Source of the DNA: Octadecabacter sp. SW4
GTDB taxonomy: Bacteria > Pseudomonadota > Alphaproteobacteria > Rhodobacterales > Rhodobacteraceae
Direction: 5' to 3'
NCBI RefSeq assembly: GCF_008065155.1
Contig: NZ_CP042819.1
Location: 1,736,001 to 1,800,000 of the forward strand
Length of the DNA: 64,000 nucleotides
Part shown: positions 54,771 through 63,513 of the stretch, in pieces
Position numbering within the stretch: position 1 is the stretch's first letter
Layout of the letters: each line of letters begins with the position of its first letter
Translations under genes and position numbers: made by a program
Notes under the pieces: model-generated
What the model saw: the letters and a program-made list of their open reading frames with translations, nothing else
Databases searched by the model: none
What the model was told of the DNA's origin: nothing

Positions 54771-57464
54771 ATGGCAACACCAATCAACCCGGGCACCGAA
54801 GTCGACTTTGATCAGCCGCTCAATACCGATCCCGATTTTACATCGACCCATGTTTTCAGCACCAATGACATCACCGGCACCTTTGACGGGCAGACCCAGG
54901 GCGCGGATGGCGGCTTTGTTGATTTCACTGGCGACAATGGTACCAAGGTAACCAAGGACGGCGTGACGCTCTATCCGATCGACAGTGAATTCGGGTTCTA
55001 TGTCACTGATTTCGTCGGGGCCGAGGACAAGGTGCTGGATGGCGATTACGCCGAAGGCTGGGCCGGTGATCTGATGATCGGCGGCGTTCAGGCCGGTGTC
55101 GTCATTTCCGATGCGCCCACCGACACCTTCAAGACCCCTGCCGTTCTGGGCACGTGGCTGGCGGGGATCGGCGGCACCACCGTCAAAGCCTCGACCGAAC
55201 ACTACACGGTCATGCAACATATTCTTTCGGACCAGAAATTTCCCGGTGATCCAGACGCGGCATATGAACTGGATGACAACCTGATCCTCAAAAGCCAGAA
55301 TCTGGCCTGGGATGGGCATTACGTGCAAGAGCTGCTCGACAATGCCGCAGTCTTTGGGGTGACGGACGCCAATCAGGACGGCGTTCTTGACATCAAGGAT
55401 CTGCTGAACCCCAACGAAAGCACCGTGTCCTACGACATCGCCTATAGCACCGATTATTCGGTGACGATGAAGGACGATGGCAAGCTGCTTTATCGCTGGG
55501 GCAACACGATCAAACGGCCCAACGATGTGCGCCTGGAAGCCACGCTGGACACCCCCGACGAATGGAAAGAAACCGACGAGGTATCGGGCCTGAAAAAGCT
55601 CTTTGCGATCAGCGCGGCCGAACTTGTGATCCACCACACGATCACCAACAACCCCAACGATCAGGTCCGCCCCGAAGATTTCGAGAACGAATCCGCGATT
55701 GGCACCCTGCCCACCTATGCGGTCATCGAAGACTACGAAGGCGATCTGGGCCGCACCGTCTGGGTCACGACGGATGACTACTATGCGGGGGACGGCACGC
55801 TTTACGCGGCGGGCACGATCTTGCGTGACACGATGCTGGCGGATGCGGTCACAGGGTCGCTCCCCGATCTGATCGGATCAATGTCGGACGATCTTGAACT
55901 GGGCTTTACCAACGCCTGGTATACAACGATGGACCGCGAACCGTTCGAGCCTGTCCTGAACGCGGATGGCACCGAATATATCACCGGCCCACGCTGGCGC
56001 CTGCTGCCTGACAAATACGGTCAGGACCTGCCCAGCGTCACAATCCCGCTTGACCCCAGCGATCCGCCGCCCATTCAGAACGGCGAGGAAAAATACGAGG
56101 TCGGTGCAGAAACCCAGACCGTGTTGAACCTGCTCGATTGGGCAACCGACATTTCGCCGCTCAGCATCAGTGCGGGCTGGCAGGACAACGCCGGATCGGT
56201 CTCGGTGAACGGCCTGAACCTGACAGATGATTTCGACGTTGCCGTCTATATCAAGGGCGATACCAAACCCGCGACAGTCTATAGCGCCGAACTGCTGGTG
56301 GACTATGACGAAATCGCGCTGCACGCGACCGGAGCGACGGTCACCGGAACGGCGGGCGATGACTATCTTGTCGGGATTGGCAGCAACGCCTTTACAGGTG
56401 GTGCCGGGTCGGACCTGTTTGTGCTGTCCTATGGCACATCGGTCAGCGATGTGATCACCGCCAGCACGATTGCCGACTTTGAAATCGGCGCAGACAAGCT
56501 GGGCCTGATCGGCTTTGACGGGCTGGTGCATTTCGACACCGACACGGTGGCCGGCACCGCGATGATCACCCAAGGCGTGTCGGGCGATGATCTGACGGTC
56601 TATGTCGACGGTGAACTGGTGGCGACACTGACAGGCGTGGCGGCACAGCTTGGCATTGATGACGGGTCGGTCGATCCGGGCGAAGGGCTGAGCATGCTTG
56701 ACGACTTCTTTGTCTCCAACCCAGATTCTGCATCCGTGAATGACGATCCGCTGACCGTCACGGGCACAGCGGGCGAAGATCTGCTGACGGGCGCCAATAA
56801 CGACGATGTCATCAGCGGGTTCGGCGGCGCTGATGAAATCTACGGGCTGGACGGTGATGACGACATCGCCGGCGGAACAGGCGCCGACCTGATCTATGCG
56901 GGTGGTGGCGATGACACCGTTCTGGGTCAGGGTCAGGATGATATCATCTTTGGCGAAGCCGGGCTGGATTCGATCGCTGGCGGCTCGGGCAATGACGAAA
57001 TCCACGGCGGAGCCGACAATGACCTGCTTGCCGGTCAGGGCAACAACGACACCGTTTACGGTGACGCCGGCGACGATGTCATAACCGGTGACGCAGGCTT
57101 GGACGCGCTTTTTGGTGGCGACGGCGATGACGTCATGGATGGCGGTCTTGGCGGCGATCTGCTTGACGGCGGCACGGGCAACGACACCATGACCGGTGGC
57201 AACCACGCCGATACTTTCGTGTTCGGGCTTGGCTACGATGCCGACACAGTCACCGACTACGAAACCGGCATCGACAAGATCGAAATCGACGATGCCCTTT
57301 GGGGTGGCGGGCTGACCGCGAGCCAAGTCGCGGACACTTACGCGACCCTCGATGTCACCGGCACGATCGTTACCTTTGATTTCGGCACTGGCGATATTCT
57401 GGAACTGCAAAACAGCGCCGGGCTTGACGTCGCCGCAATCGCGCTGGACCTCAATATCGTCTAG
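54771..57464 (+). CDS. Large RTX (haemolysin-type calcium-binding) secreted protein
   Basis: 897-residue acidic protein for type I secretion. There is no signal peptide. The N-terminal part (about 1-510) is not recognised. It carries an EF-hand or dockerin-like loop DANQDGVLDIKDLL (about 200-213) and a TGTAGDDYLVGIGSNAFTGG segment (about 525). Nonapeptide GGxGxDxUx repeats occupy about 665-830 (GADEIYGLDGDDDIAGGTGADLIYAGGGDDTV and on). A hydrophobic beta-rich C-terminus (FDFGTGDILELQNSAG) is the expected secretion signal. ATG 54771 has gcgaggaga; an earlier in-frame ATG at 54699 is unlikely. No transporter genes are adjacent. Confidence 0.9.
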   Translation: MATPINPGTEVDFDQPLNTDPDFTSTHVFSTNDITGTFDGQTQGADGGFVDFTGDNGTKVTKDGVTLYPIDSEFGFYVTDFVGAEDKVLDGDYAEGWAGDLMIGGVQAGVVISDAPTDTFKTPAVLGTWLAGIGGTTVKASTEHYTVMQHILSDQKFPGDPDAAYELDDNLILKSQNLAWDGHYVQELLDNAAVFGVTDANQDGVLDIKDLLNPNESTVSYDIAYSTDYSVTMKDDGKLLYRWGNTIKRPNDVRLEATLDTPDEWKETDEVSGLKKLFAISAAELVIHHTITNNPNDQVRPEDFENESAIGTLPTYAVIEDYEGDLGRTVWVTTDDYYAGDGTLYAAGTILRDTMLADAVTGSLPDLIGSMSDDLELGFTNAWYTTMDREPFEPVLNADGTEYITGPRWRLLPDKYGQDLPSVTIPLDPSDPPPIQNGEEKYEVGAETQTVLNLLDWATDISPLSISAGWQDNAGSVSVNGLNLTDDFDVAVYIKGDTKPATVYSAELLVDYDEIALHATGATVTGTAGDDYLVGIGSNAFTGGAGSDLFVLSYGTSVSDVITASTIADFEIGADKLGLIGFDGLVHFDTDTVAGTAMITQGVSGDDLTVYVDGELVATLTGVAAQLGIDDGSVDPGEGLSMLDDFFVSNPDSASVNDDPLTVTGTAGEDLLTGANNDDVISGFGGADEIYGLDGDDDIAGGTGADLIYAGGGDDTVLGQGQDDIIFGEAGLDSIAGGSGNDEIHGGADNDLLAGQGNNDTVYGDAGDDVITGDAGLDALFGGDGDDVMDGGLGGDLLDGGTGNDTMTGGNHADTFVFGLGYDADTVTDYETGIDKIEIDDALWGGGLTASQVADTYATLDVTGTIVTFDFGTGDILELQNSAGLDVAAIALDLNIV

Positions 57465-57480
57465 GCGCGCATGACATTGA

Positions 57481-57510
57481 TCGAGGGTGGGGAACCACCC
57501 TCGATTTTTT
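57481..57510 (+). terminator. Rho-independent terminator of the RTX gene
   Basis: Perfect stem TCGAGGGTGG / CCACCCTCGA with a GGAA tetraloop and six T, 16 bases after the stop. Confidence 0.92.
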
Positions 57511-57547
57511 GTGCGCAAAGGGTGGGGCAGACCGCCATTGCGCTAAA

Positions 57548-58486
57548 TTACGGGCGGCGTTCGGGCAGCGGGATGTGGTCCTGATCATCGCCCACAGGCA
57601 GTTGAAAGCGCCCGTTGGCCCAGTCACCGGCCCGCCATGCCTCTTTGGCCGCATCAATCCTGTCGCGGCTTGAAGCAACGAAATTCCACCAGATATGGCG
57701 CGGCCCGTTCAAGGTGGCCCCACCCAGCAGCATGATCCGCGCGCCCTGATCGCCCGCGCGCAGGCTGACATTGTCGCCGGGGCGAAACACCATCATCTTT
57801 CCCGCATCAAAACGCTGGCCCGCCACATCAACGGCCCCCTCCAGCACATAGGCACCGCGGTCTTCGTGATTGTCAGGCAGCGGAATGGCCGCGTCCGCAT
57901 CCAGAATCGCGTCCAGATAAAACATCTCCGACGGGGTCGCCACTGGGGCCGCCTCGCCGTAGGCCGTGCCAAGGATCAGGCGCACCTGCTTGCCCTCTCC
58001 CTGTAGGACCGGCAGATCATCGGCTGGCGCATGGACAAAGGCCGCGGGGTCATCCTCGCGCTCTTCTGGCAGGGCGATCCAGCTTTGAATGCCGAACAGG
58101 CTGACCGGGCGAACATCATCATCCATCCGTTCGGAATGGGTAATGCCGTGACCCGCCGTCATCAGGTTGACGGCCCCGGGCGTGATCCACTGATCCGTGC
58201 CAAGGCTGTCGCGATGATGAATGCGACCGCTGTGCAGATAGGTGACCGTTGCCAGCCCGATATGGGGATGCGGGCGCACGTCGACCCCCTGCCCGGTCAG
58301 GATTTCCGCCGGGCCCATCTGATCGAAAAAGATGAATGGGCCAACCATCTGCCGTTTGGGCGCTGGCAAGGCGCGCCGCACCGCAAAGCCCCCCAGATCA
58401 CGGGCGCGCGGCACAATCACGGTTTCAATCGCATCCACGGCGTCACCTGTGGGGCAATCGGGATCAAGGGCTGGATTCCAACTCAT
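57548..58486 (-). CDS. Pirin family protein
   Basis: 312-residue bicupin. The N-terminal cupin holds metal ligands in RPHPHIGLATVTYLHSG and the AGHGITHSE motif typical of pirins; the C-terminal cupin is degenerate. Some bacterial pirins have quercetinase activity, others bind regulators; the role here is unknown. Start at MSWNPALD (58486) with a strong aggaggaacgc site; the frame is open 29 codons further upstream. Confidence 0.92.
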   Translation of the reverse strand: MSWNPALDPDCPTGDAVDAIETVIVPRARDLGGFAVRRALPAPKRQMVGPFIFFDQMGPAEILTGQGVDVRPHPHIGLATVTYLHSGRIHHRDSLGTDQWITPGAVNLMTAGHGITHSERMDDDVRPVSLFGIQSWIALPEEREDDPAAFVHAPADDLPVLQGEGKQVRLILGTAYGEAAPVATPSEMFYLDAILDADAAIPLPDNHEDRGAYVLEGAVDVAGQRFDAGKMMVFRPGDNVSLRAGDQGARIMLLGGATLNGPRHIWWNFVASSRDRIDAAKEAWRAGDWANGRFQLPVGDDQDHIPLPERRP

Positions 58487-58686
58487 GCGCGTTCCTCCTG
58501 TGATCATGATATAACGCGGGGCAGGCGCGCACCAAGGGGTGAATGCGGAGGGGGCATGTGCGAGGGCGCACAATAAAGCGGTGAATAGTGTCAGTCGGGA
58601 TTTTCTTGTATCGAGAGGTGCGCGAACGCGTTTCCAATGGGAAACGCTGCCTCGCGCTCCACAAATTTGCTTTGCAAATTGGTGGT

Positions 58687-58990
<304 letters not shown>

Positions 58991-59053
58991 GCGCGGCATC
59001 ATCTAGCTGCCCCGACGGATTGACGCAAGCCCCCTCTTGGCCGCTGATGAAAT

Positions 59054-59641
59054 TCAATCCGTTTGCGGCGTGATTTCAGCGTGTTGACGGTTCGCGACGT
59101 GGTGGATCACACCCTGCCCGCCGGGAAGCTCCGCGACCCGATCAAGCCCCCAGCCCATCGCCAGCGTGCGCAGGAACCGCGAGGTAATTCCGTGGGTGAC
59201 AATCACGCTTGGCCCTGTCAGTGCCTCGAGAAATGCGGCGCAACGATCCTGCATCACGGCAAATGGCTCTCCGCCCGGGGCGGCGGCGTAGAAGTCCAGA
59301 AAATGCGCATCGGCGTGCAAATCGGTCTGGGCGCGGATTTCGTCGCGGGTGGCACCGGTCCAACGGCCAACGGATATTTCGCGCAGGCGGGCATCCTCGA
59401 TCACCACGCCCTGCCCGCCAGTCATCAACTGGGCCGTGGCGCGCGCGCGCCCCATCGGGCTGGTGTAAAACCGGTGGCTGGCGGGTGTGATCCCGAGGCG
59501 CGCAAGCTGCGCCCCCACAGCCTTGGCCTGCGCGATCCCTTGCGCGGTCAGCGGGGAATCCAGATCGCCCTGCCAGCGCCCGGCAAGGTTCCATTCGGTT
59601 TGGCCGTGACGGATCACGAATATTTCGGGGATCGGTTTCAT
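59054..59641 (-). CDS. Histidine phosphatase (phosphoglycerate mutase-like)
   Basis: 195-residue branch-1 histidine phosphatase. It has the RHG motif IRHGQTEWN with the phospho-acceptor His, the second Arg/His region YTSPMGRARATAQ, and VIVTHGITSRFL with the second catalytic His. The size fits phosphatases such as CobC or SixA-like enzymes more than true mutases; the substrate is not known. Start MKPIPEI (59641); the frame is open upstream through the tRNA. Confidence 0.9.
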   Translation of the reverse strand: MKPIPEIFVIRHGQTEWNLAGRWQGDLDSPLTAQGIAQAKAVGAQLARLGITPASHRFYTSPMGRARATAQLMTGGQGVVIEDARLREISVGRWTGATRDEIRAQTDLHADAHFLDFYAAAPGGEPFAVMQDRCAAFLEALTGPSVIVTHGITSRFLRTLAMGWGLDRVAELPGGQGVIHHVANRQHAEITPQTD

Positions 59642-59657
59642 CGGGCGGCCTTCAACG

Positions 59658-59686
59658 TAAAAAGGCGCACCTATGACAGTGCGCCT
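59658..59686 (-). terminator. Terminator of tRNA-Val (CAC)
   Basis: AGGCGCAC / GTGCGCCT stem with an 8-base loop and, on the minus strand, a run of five T, eight bases after the tRNA 3' end. It ends 16 bases before the phosphatase start, so the latter may need read-through or its own promoter. Confidence 0.75.
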
Positions 59687-59694
59687 CTGAATTC

Positions 59695-59769
59695 TGGTGG
59701 GTGATAAGAGATTTGAACTCCTGACATCTTCGATGTGAACGAAGCGCTCTACCACTGAGCTAATCACCC
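59695..59769 (-). tRNA. tRNA-Val (CAC)
   Basis: 75-nt cloverleaf with encoded CCA. Acceptor GGGTGAT pairs with ATCACCC, and the anticodon loop TTCACAT between CTTCG and CGAAG gives CAC. The body is like tRNA-Val (TAC) at 58915, so the two arose by duplication. Confidence 0.96.
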
Positions 59770-59788
59770 GATGGCGGGCGTTCTAGCC

Positions 59789-60253
59789 TTACTCGGCAGC
59801 CTCTGCAAGGGTCTCGTTCGCTGCGGCTGTTTCGGCGTTCTGACGCACTTTGACGATCATCATCTTGCCATTGGTCAGTTGTTTTTCACGGTTCACCTTC
59901 AGCTTGCCCAGCGGGTGCGCGATCATCTCCTCGCCCTGCGACAGGCTGCGGCCAAGGACGGCCAGCATTGCCTCGACCACAGGTTTGACGTCCTTTTTCT
60001 TCATGCCCGATTCCAGAACGACACGGTCGATCAGCTCTTTCTTGCGCACGGTCGGGCCAGCCACAACCGGCGCGGCCGAAGCCACAACGGTCGGTGTGGG
60101 CGCAGGTGCGGCGGCGGGTGCCGCCTTGATCGCGGCGGCCTTGGGCTTGGCGGCGGTCGTTTTGGCCTTGGCCGTCGTGGTTTTCGCGCGGGCCGTGGTG
60201 GTTTTCGTCGCCGTCGTGCTCTTCTTGGCAGTTTTCGTGGTGCGGGTTGCCAT
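59789..60253 (-). CDS. HU/IHF-like protein with a histone H1-like tail
   Basis: 154-residue protein. Residues 1-65 are almost only Ala, Lys, Thr and Pro (repeats such as KTTTARAKTTTAKAKTTAAK), like the C-tails of histone H1. Residues 68-145 are an HU domain (VRKKELIDRVVLESGMKKKDVKPVVEAMLAVL, then AHPLGKLKVNRE). It probably binds and condenses DNA. The tail sits before the fold, the reverse of many HU-tail fusions. Ribosome-binding site ggaggcc, ATG 60253; it is upstream of tRNA-Val on the same strand. Confidence 0.9.
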   Translation of the reverse strand: MATRTTKTAKKSTTATKTTTARAKTTTAKAKTTAAKPKAAAIKAAPAAAPAPTPTVVASAAPVVAGPTVRKKELIDRVVLESGMKKKDVKPVVEAMLAVLGRSLSQGEEMIAHPLGKLKVNREKQLTNGKMMIVKVRQNAETAAANETLAEAAE

Positions 60254-60665
60254 GCTGGCCTCCAAGTGTTTCGATTATGGAAACAATAGCCTGTCACGCG
60301 GGGCTTGGATACCGTGTTCACACGTCAAATTGGCCAGTGTTGCATTTTACCTGTGATCAGCCGGCCGCTCGGCACGGGTTCCGCTGCAAGCGCCCGCGCG
60401 GCAAAGGCGGGATGTGGAACGTCGCGTCTTTCTGGCCCAAGCGGACCTTTGTCACGGTCTGCGTCCAGGTTTCCGAGGCGCCCCCCGCGATGCCCTTTCG
60501 CTTTTACATACGTCATACGGGCTTATTCTTTTTGCGCAATCCAGGTCACATAGCCACTGACAGGATCCCCAAATCATCTATTATGTGGTTCACTTCCTTC
60601 GAGGGTGCGCGGCGCGAAGCGGGCGGATGATCGCAAGGTCGTCAACGATATCTCCAATCAGGGAA
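60254..60665. other. Intergenic stretch with no recognisable gene
   Basis: 412 bases between the HU-like gene and the PLP decarboxylase, both on the minus strand. Open frames here (longest 60247-60630) show no family sequence or ribosome-binding site. The HU promoter should lie here, but no clear -35/-10 was found. Confidence 0.5.
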
Positions 60666-62123
60666 TCAAGCGGTTTTCTCTGACAGGATTTCATCTGCGA
60701 TGCGCAGCACGTCGCTCAGGAACCCGTCAATATCCTCACGCTGGGTGCGGTGATTGTTGAAGGCACAACGAAGCCCATGCTTGCCCTGCACTGTTGTGTC
60801 AGAAGGCACCGCGAGCCCGCGCTCCTGAATCCGAAGCATGATTTCGGTGTTGAGGATTTTGGCCGCATCTTCCTCCGTTTCCATATAGCGGAAGCACACG
60901 ATATTGAGGTCTACCGGAGCGATCAGTTCGAGAAGCGGATGCGCCTCAATCTGCCCAGCCATATAGCGGGCAAGGGCAATGTCCTGCGCAATAAGCCGCC
61001 CGAACTTTGCGGAACCTTGTTCCTTGAACGCCATCCATATCTTCAAAGCGCGAAAGCCCCGGCTGAGTTCCAGGCCGTAATCCGCGAGGAACTTGCCCGC
61101 AATCATCCCACGCTCCTGGAGTTGCAGATAGGCGCCGTGCATCTCGAATGTCGAAAAATGCGCCTCGGGATCCTTGATCAGAACGGCTCCCGCTTCGAAG
61201 GGTGCGTGAAGCCATTTATGTGGATCAATGGCGACAGAGCCCGCCCGCTCGATTCCGGCGACCAAATGGGCGTGATCCGGGGCAAGACGCAGGACTCCGC
61301 CGATACAGCCATCCACATGGAACCAAAGGCCTTCTCGCTCGCAGAGATCAGCAATCGCCGTCAGGTCATCTATCGCTCCGGTGTTCGTCGTCCCTGCCGT
61401 CCCGATCACGCAAGCCGGTTGCAGCCCATTGGCGCGGTCCTGCGCGATCGCGGCCCCAAGCGCATCGAGCCGCATCCGCTGACTGTCGTCACTTTGGACC
61501 TCTACCAAAGCTCTTGAGCCCAGACCCAGTGTCTCTAACGCCTTCTGGTGGCAACTGTGCACCTGATCGGAGGCATAAAAGCGCAGCGGCCTTTTCAGCG
61601 CGGCGATACCTTCCTTGCGTACGTCATACCCGGCGGCAAGGTTGCGGATCACGGTATGCGCCACAAGGTTCGCCATCGACCCGCCGCTGGTCAGGGTGCC
61701 ACTTGAGGTTTTGGGAAAGCCCGCAATCTCCTTCAGCCAATCGACGACTTGCTGTTCGATCTGGGCCGCGCCCGTGTTGCCGCCTCCAAGATTGCTACCT
61801 TCCACTGCAGCAAGAAAATCGCCCAAAGCTCCGGTGAAATTGCTGGCACCCATATACCATCCCCAAAAGCGAGGATGGACATTACCCATCGGGTAAGCAC
61901 CGACGGTTTCGCGATATTCATTGTAGACTTGATCCAGAGGCGCGGAGTCTTCGGGTAGGCCAGACTGGAACCTGACGCGGACCTCGTCGGGCATCGGCCG
62001 CCAAACGGGACGCTCTCGGACCTTATCCAAATGGTCCACCGCCTCGTCAACGATCTTGTGTGCGAGTGCGCGACTGGCGTCCCAATCGTCCGGATCAAGG
62101 GTTTCTTTCCTGGTGTTTCCCAC
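60666..62123 (-). CDS. Group II PLP-dependent amino-acid decarboxylase
   Basis: 485-residue enzyme of the aromatic-L-amino-acid / glutamate decarboxylase family. The PLP lysine is Lys303 in IDPHKWLHAPFEAG. TSGGSMANLVAHTVIR, ASDQVHSCHQKALETLGLG, HVDGCIGGVLRL and the C-terminal LRCAFNNHRTQREDI are family marks. The likely substrate is an aromatic amino acid (DOPA, tyrosine or tryptophan), which would give an amine and CO2; the sequence does not settle it. Codon use seems somewhat less biased than in the core genes, which together with its place may mean acquisition. Confidence 0.9.
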   Translation of the reverse strand: MGNTRKETLDPDDWDASRALAHKIVDEAVDHLDKVRERPVWRPMPDEVRVRFQSGLPEDSAPLDQVYNEYRETVGAYPMGNVHPRFWGWYMGASNFTGALGDFLAAVEGSNLGGGNTGAAQIEQQVVDWLKEIAGFPKTSSGTLTSGGSMANLVAHTVIRNLAAGYDVRKEGIAALKRPLRFYASDQVHSCHQKALETLGLGSRALVEVQSDDSQRMRLDALGAAIAQDRANGLQPACVIGTAGTTNTGAIDDLTAIADLCEREGLWFHVDGCIGGVLRLAPDHAHLVAGIERAGSVAIDPHKWLHAPFEAGAVLIKDPEAHFSTFEMHGAYLQLQERGMIAGKFLADYGLELSRGFRALKIWMAFKEQGSAKFGRLIAQDIALARYMAGQIEAHPLLELIAPVDLNIVCFRYMETEEDAAKILNTEIMLRIQERGLAVPSDTTVQGKHGLRCAFNNHRTQREDIDGFLSDVLRIADEILSEKTA

Positions 62124-62511
62124 AGGCTGCGTCCTTATATGAAAAAAGAAAATTTGCAGAAAAATGCATTTGGCGCAAGTGATCTACGGTCAGGACGGAC
62201 ATCAAGTCATGAGGGCATGCGCAGATTGAATATCCTTGGACTCCCGTCTTGCGGCGTGGCGTTTGGGGATGGATTTCGTTAGGCCCAACGGCCGCTTCGT
62301 CGCGCGCCCCGTTATTGCTGCGACCGTTTTCGCGGCGTCGCGCCCGACTGGCCCCTCATCCACGCCGCGGCCTGATCCGCAACCTCCGTTCCGGCACATA
62401 ACCGACTGTTGATTCCCAAGGTGCGCAATCGGTCTTGGCTTCGGGTTTCGCCGTGTTAACGTGGTCGCCAAGAGTCACGGTGCAATTCAAAAGGTTGGGG
62501 CATGGGCGCGA
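62124..62511. other. Intergenic region between divergent decarboxylase and ldhA
   Basis: 388 bases. It is AT-rich next to the decarboxylase start (atgaaaaaagaaaatttgca), probably the divergent promoter area. No inverted repeat or family ORF is clear; the minus frame 62202-62471 has no support. Confidence 0.5.
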
Positions 62512-63513
62512 ATGAAAGTATCTGTTTTCAGCACGAAACCATATGACGAACGCTTTATGGCAGCGGCCAATCAAGGCCAGCACGAGCTGGTGTTCCTTGA
62601 CGTCCGCCTGTCACCCAAGACCGCATCACTGGGGTGCGGCTGTGGCGCCGTCTGCGCATTCGTGAATGACGATCTTGGCGCGGACGTCATTGCAGAACTC
62701 GCGCAGTCGGGCGTTCGGTTGATCGCGCTGCGCTCGGCCGGTTTCAACCACATCGATCTTGCGGCGGCGCAGAAAGCAAACATGGCGGTGGCGCGGGTTC
62801 CTGCCTATTCGCCACACGCGGTCGCCGAGCACGCGGTCGCTCTGATCCTGACCCTGAACCGGCAACTTCATCGCGCCTATAACCGCGTGCGCGATGGTAA
62901 TTTTGCACTTGATGGCCTTCTTGGGTTTGATCTTTGGGGGAAAACTGTCGGTATCATCGGCACCGGCCAGATCGGCGAAAACGTTGCGCGCATCCTGAAC
63001 GGGTTTGGATGCAACTTGCTTGCCTTTGATCCCTACGAAAACCCCAACTGCACCGATCTGGGGGTTCGCTACGTTGATCTTGATGACCTCCTGCGCGCCA
63101 GCGACATCATCACGCTGCAATGCCCGCTGACGCCGCAAACGCACCACCTGATCGACGCGGATGCGATCGCAAAAATGAAGCCGGGTGTGATGCTGATCAA
63201 TACCAGTCGTGGTGCGGTGGTGGATTCATCCGCCCTGATCGGCGGGCTCAAAAGCGGCGCGCTTGGCAGCGTCGGTCTTGATGTCTACGAAGAAGAGGCG
63301 GACCTGTTTTTCGAAGACCTGTCCCAGACGTTCATCCGCGATGATGTCTTCGCACGGCTTTTGACCTTTCCCAACGTCCTGATCACGGGCCATCAGGGGT
63401 TCTTTACCCGTGAAGCCCTAAAGGCGATTGCGGAAACGACGATCGCCAACATCACGGCATTCGAACGCGATGGCGTGCCGGTTCATCCGGTGCCGATGCC
63501 AGGCGACAGATAG
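62512..63513 (+). CDS. ldhA: D-lactate dehydrogenase (LdhA-type 2-hydroxyacid dehydrogenase)
   Basis: 333-residue NAD-dependent D-2-hydroxyacid dehydrogenase interconverting pyruvate and D-lactate. It follows LdhA closely: [53 protein letters not shown] and the NAD fold GIIGTGQIG. Catalytic Arg is in NTSRGAVVD, Glu in [13 protein letters not shown] and His in TGHQGFF. Start at ATG 62512 (MKVSVF); an earlier in-frame GTG is not supported. Its stop touches the lactate permease start, so they form an operon. Confidence 0.93.
   Translation: MKVSVFSTKPYDERFMAAANQGQHELVFLDVRLSPKTASLGCGCGAVCAFVNDDLGADVIAELAQSGVRLIALRSAGFNHIDLAAAQKANMAVARVPAYSPHAVAEHAVALILTLNRQLHRAYNRVRDGNFALDGLLGFDLWGKTVGIIGTGQIGENVARILNGFGCNLLAFDPYENPNCTDLGVRYVDLDDLLRASDIITLQCPLTPQTHHLIDADAIAKMKPGVMLINTSRGAVVDSSALIGGLKSGALGSVGLDVYEEEADLFFEDLSQTFIRDDVFARLLTFPNVLITGHQGFFTREALKAIAETTIANITAFERDGVPVHPVPMPGDR

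Noticed and set aside
56770..57200. CRISPR-like periodic repeats
   Set aside because: The period is 27 bases, in frame, and encodes the GGxGxDxUx RTX nonapeptides.
60247..60630. 127-codon plus-strand frame between HU and the decarboxylase
   Set aside because: It overlaps the HU start on the other strand, has no ribosome-binding site and no recognisable domain.
62202..62471. 89-codon minus-strand frame before ldhA
   Set aside because: Arg/Gly/Thr-rich with no family likeness, lying in the divergent promoter region.
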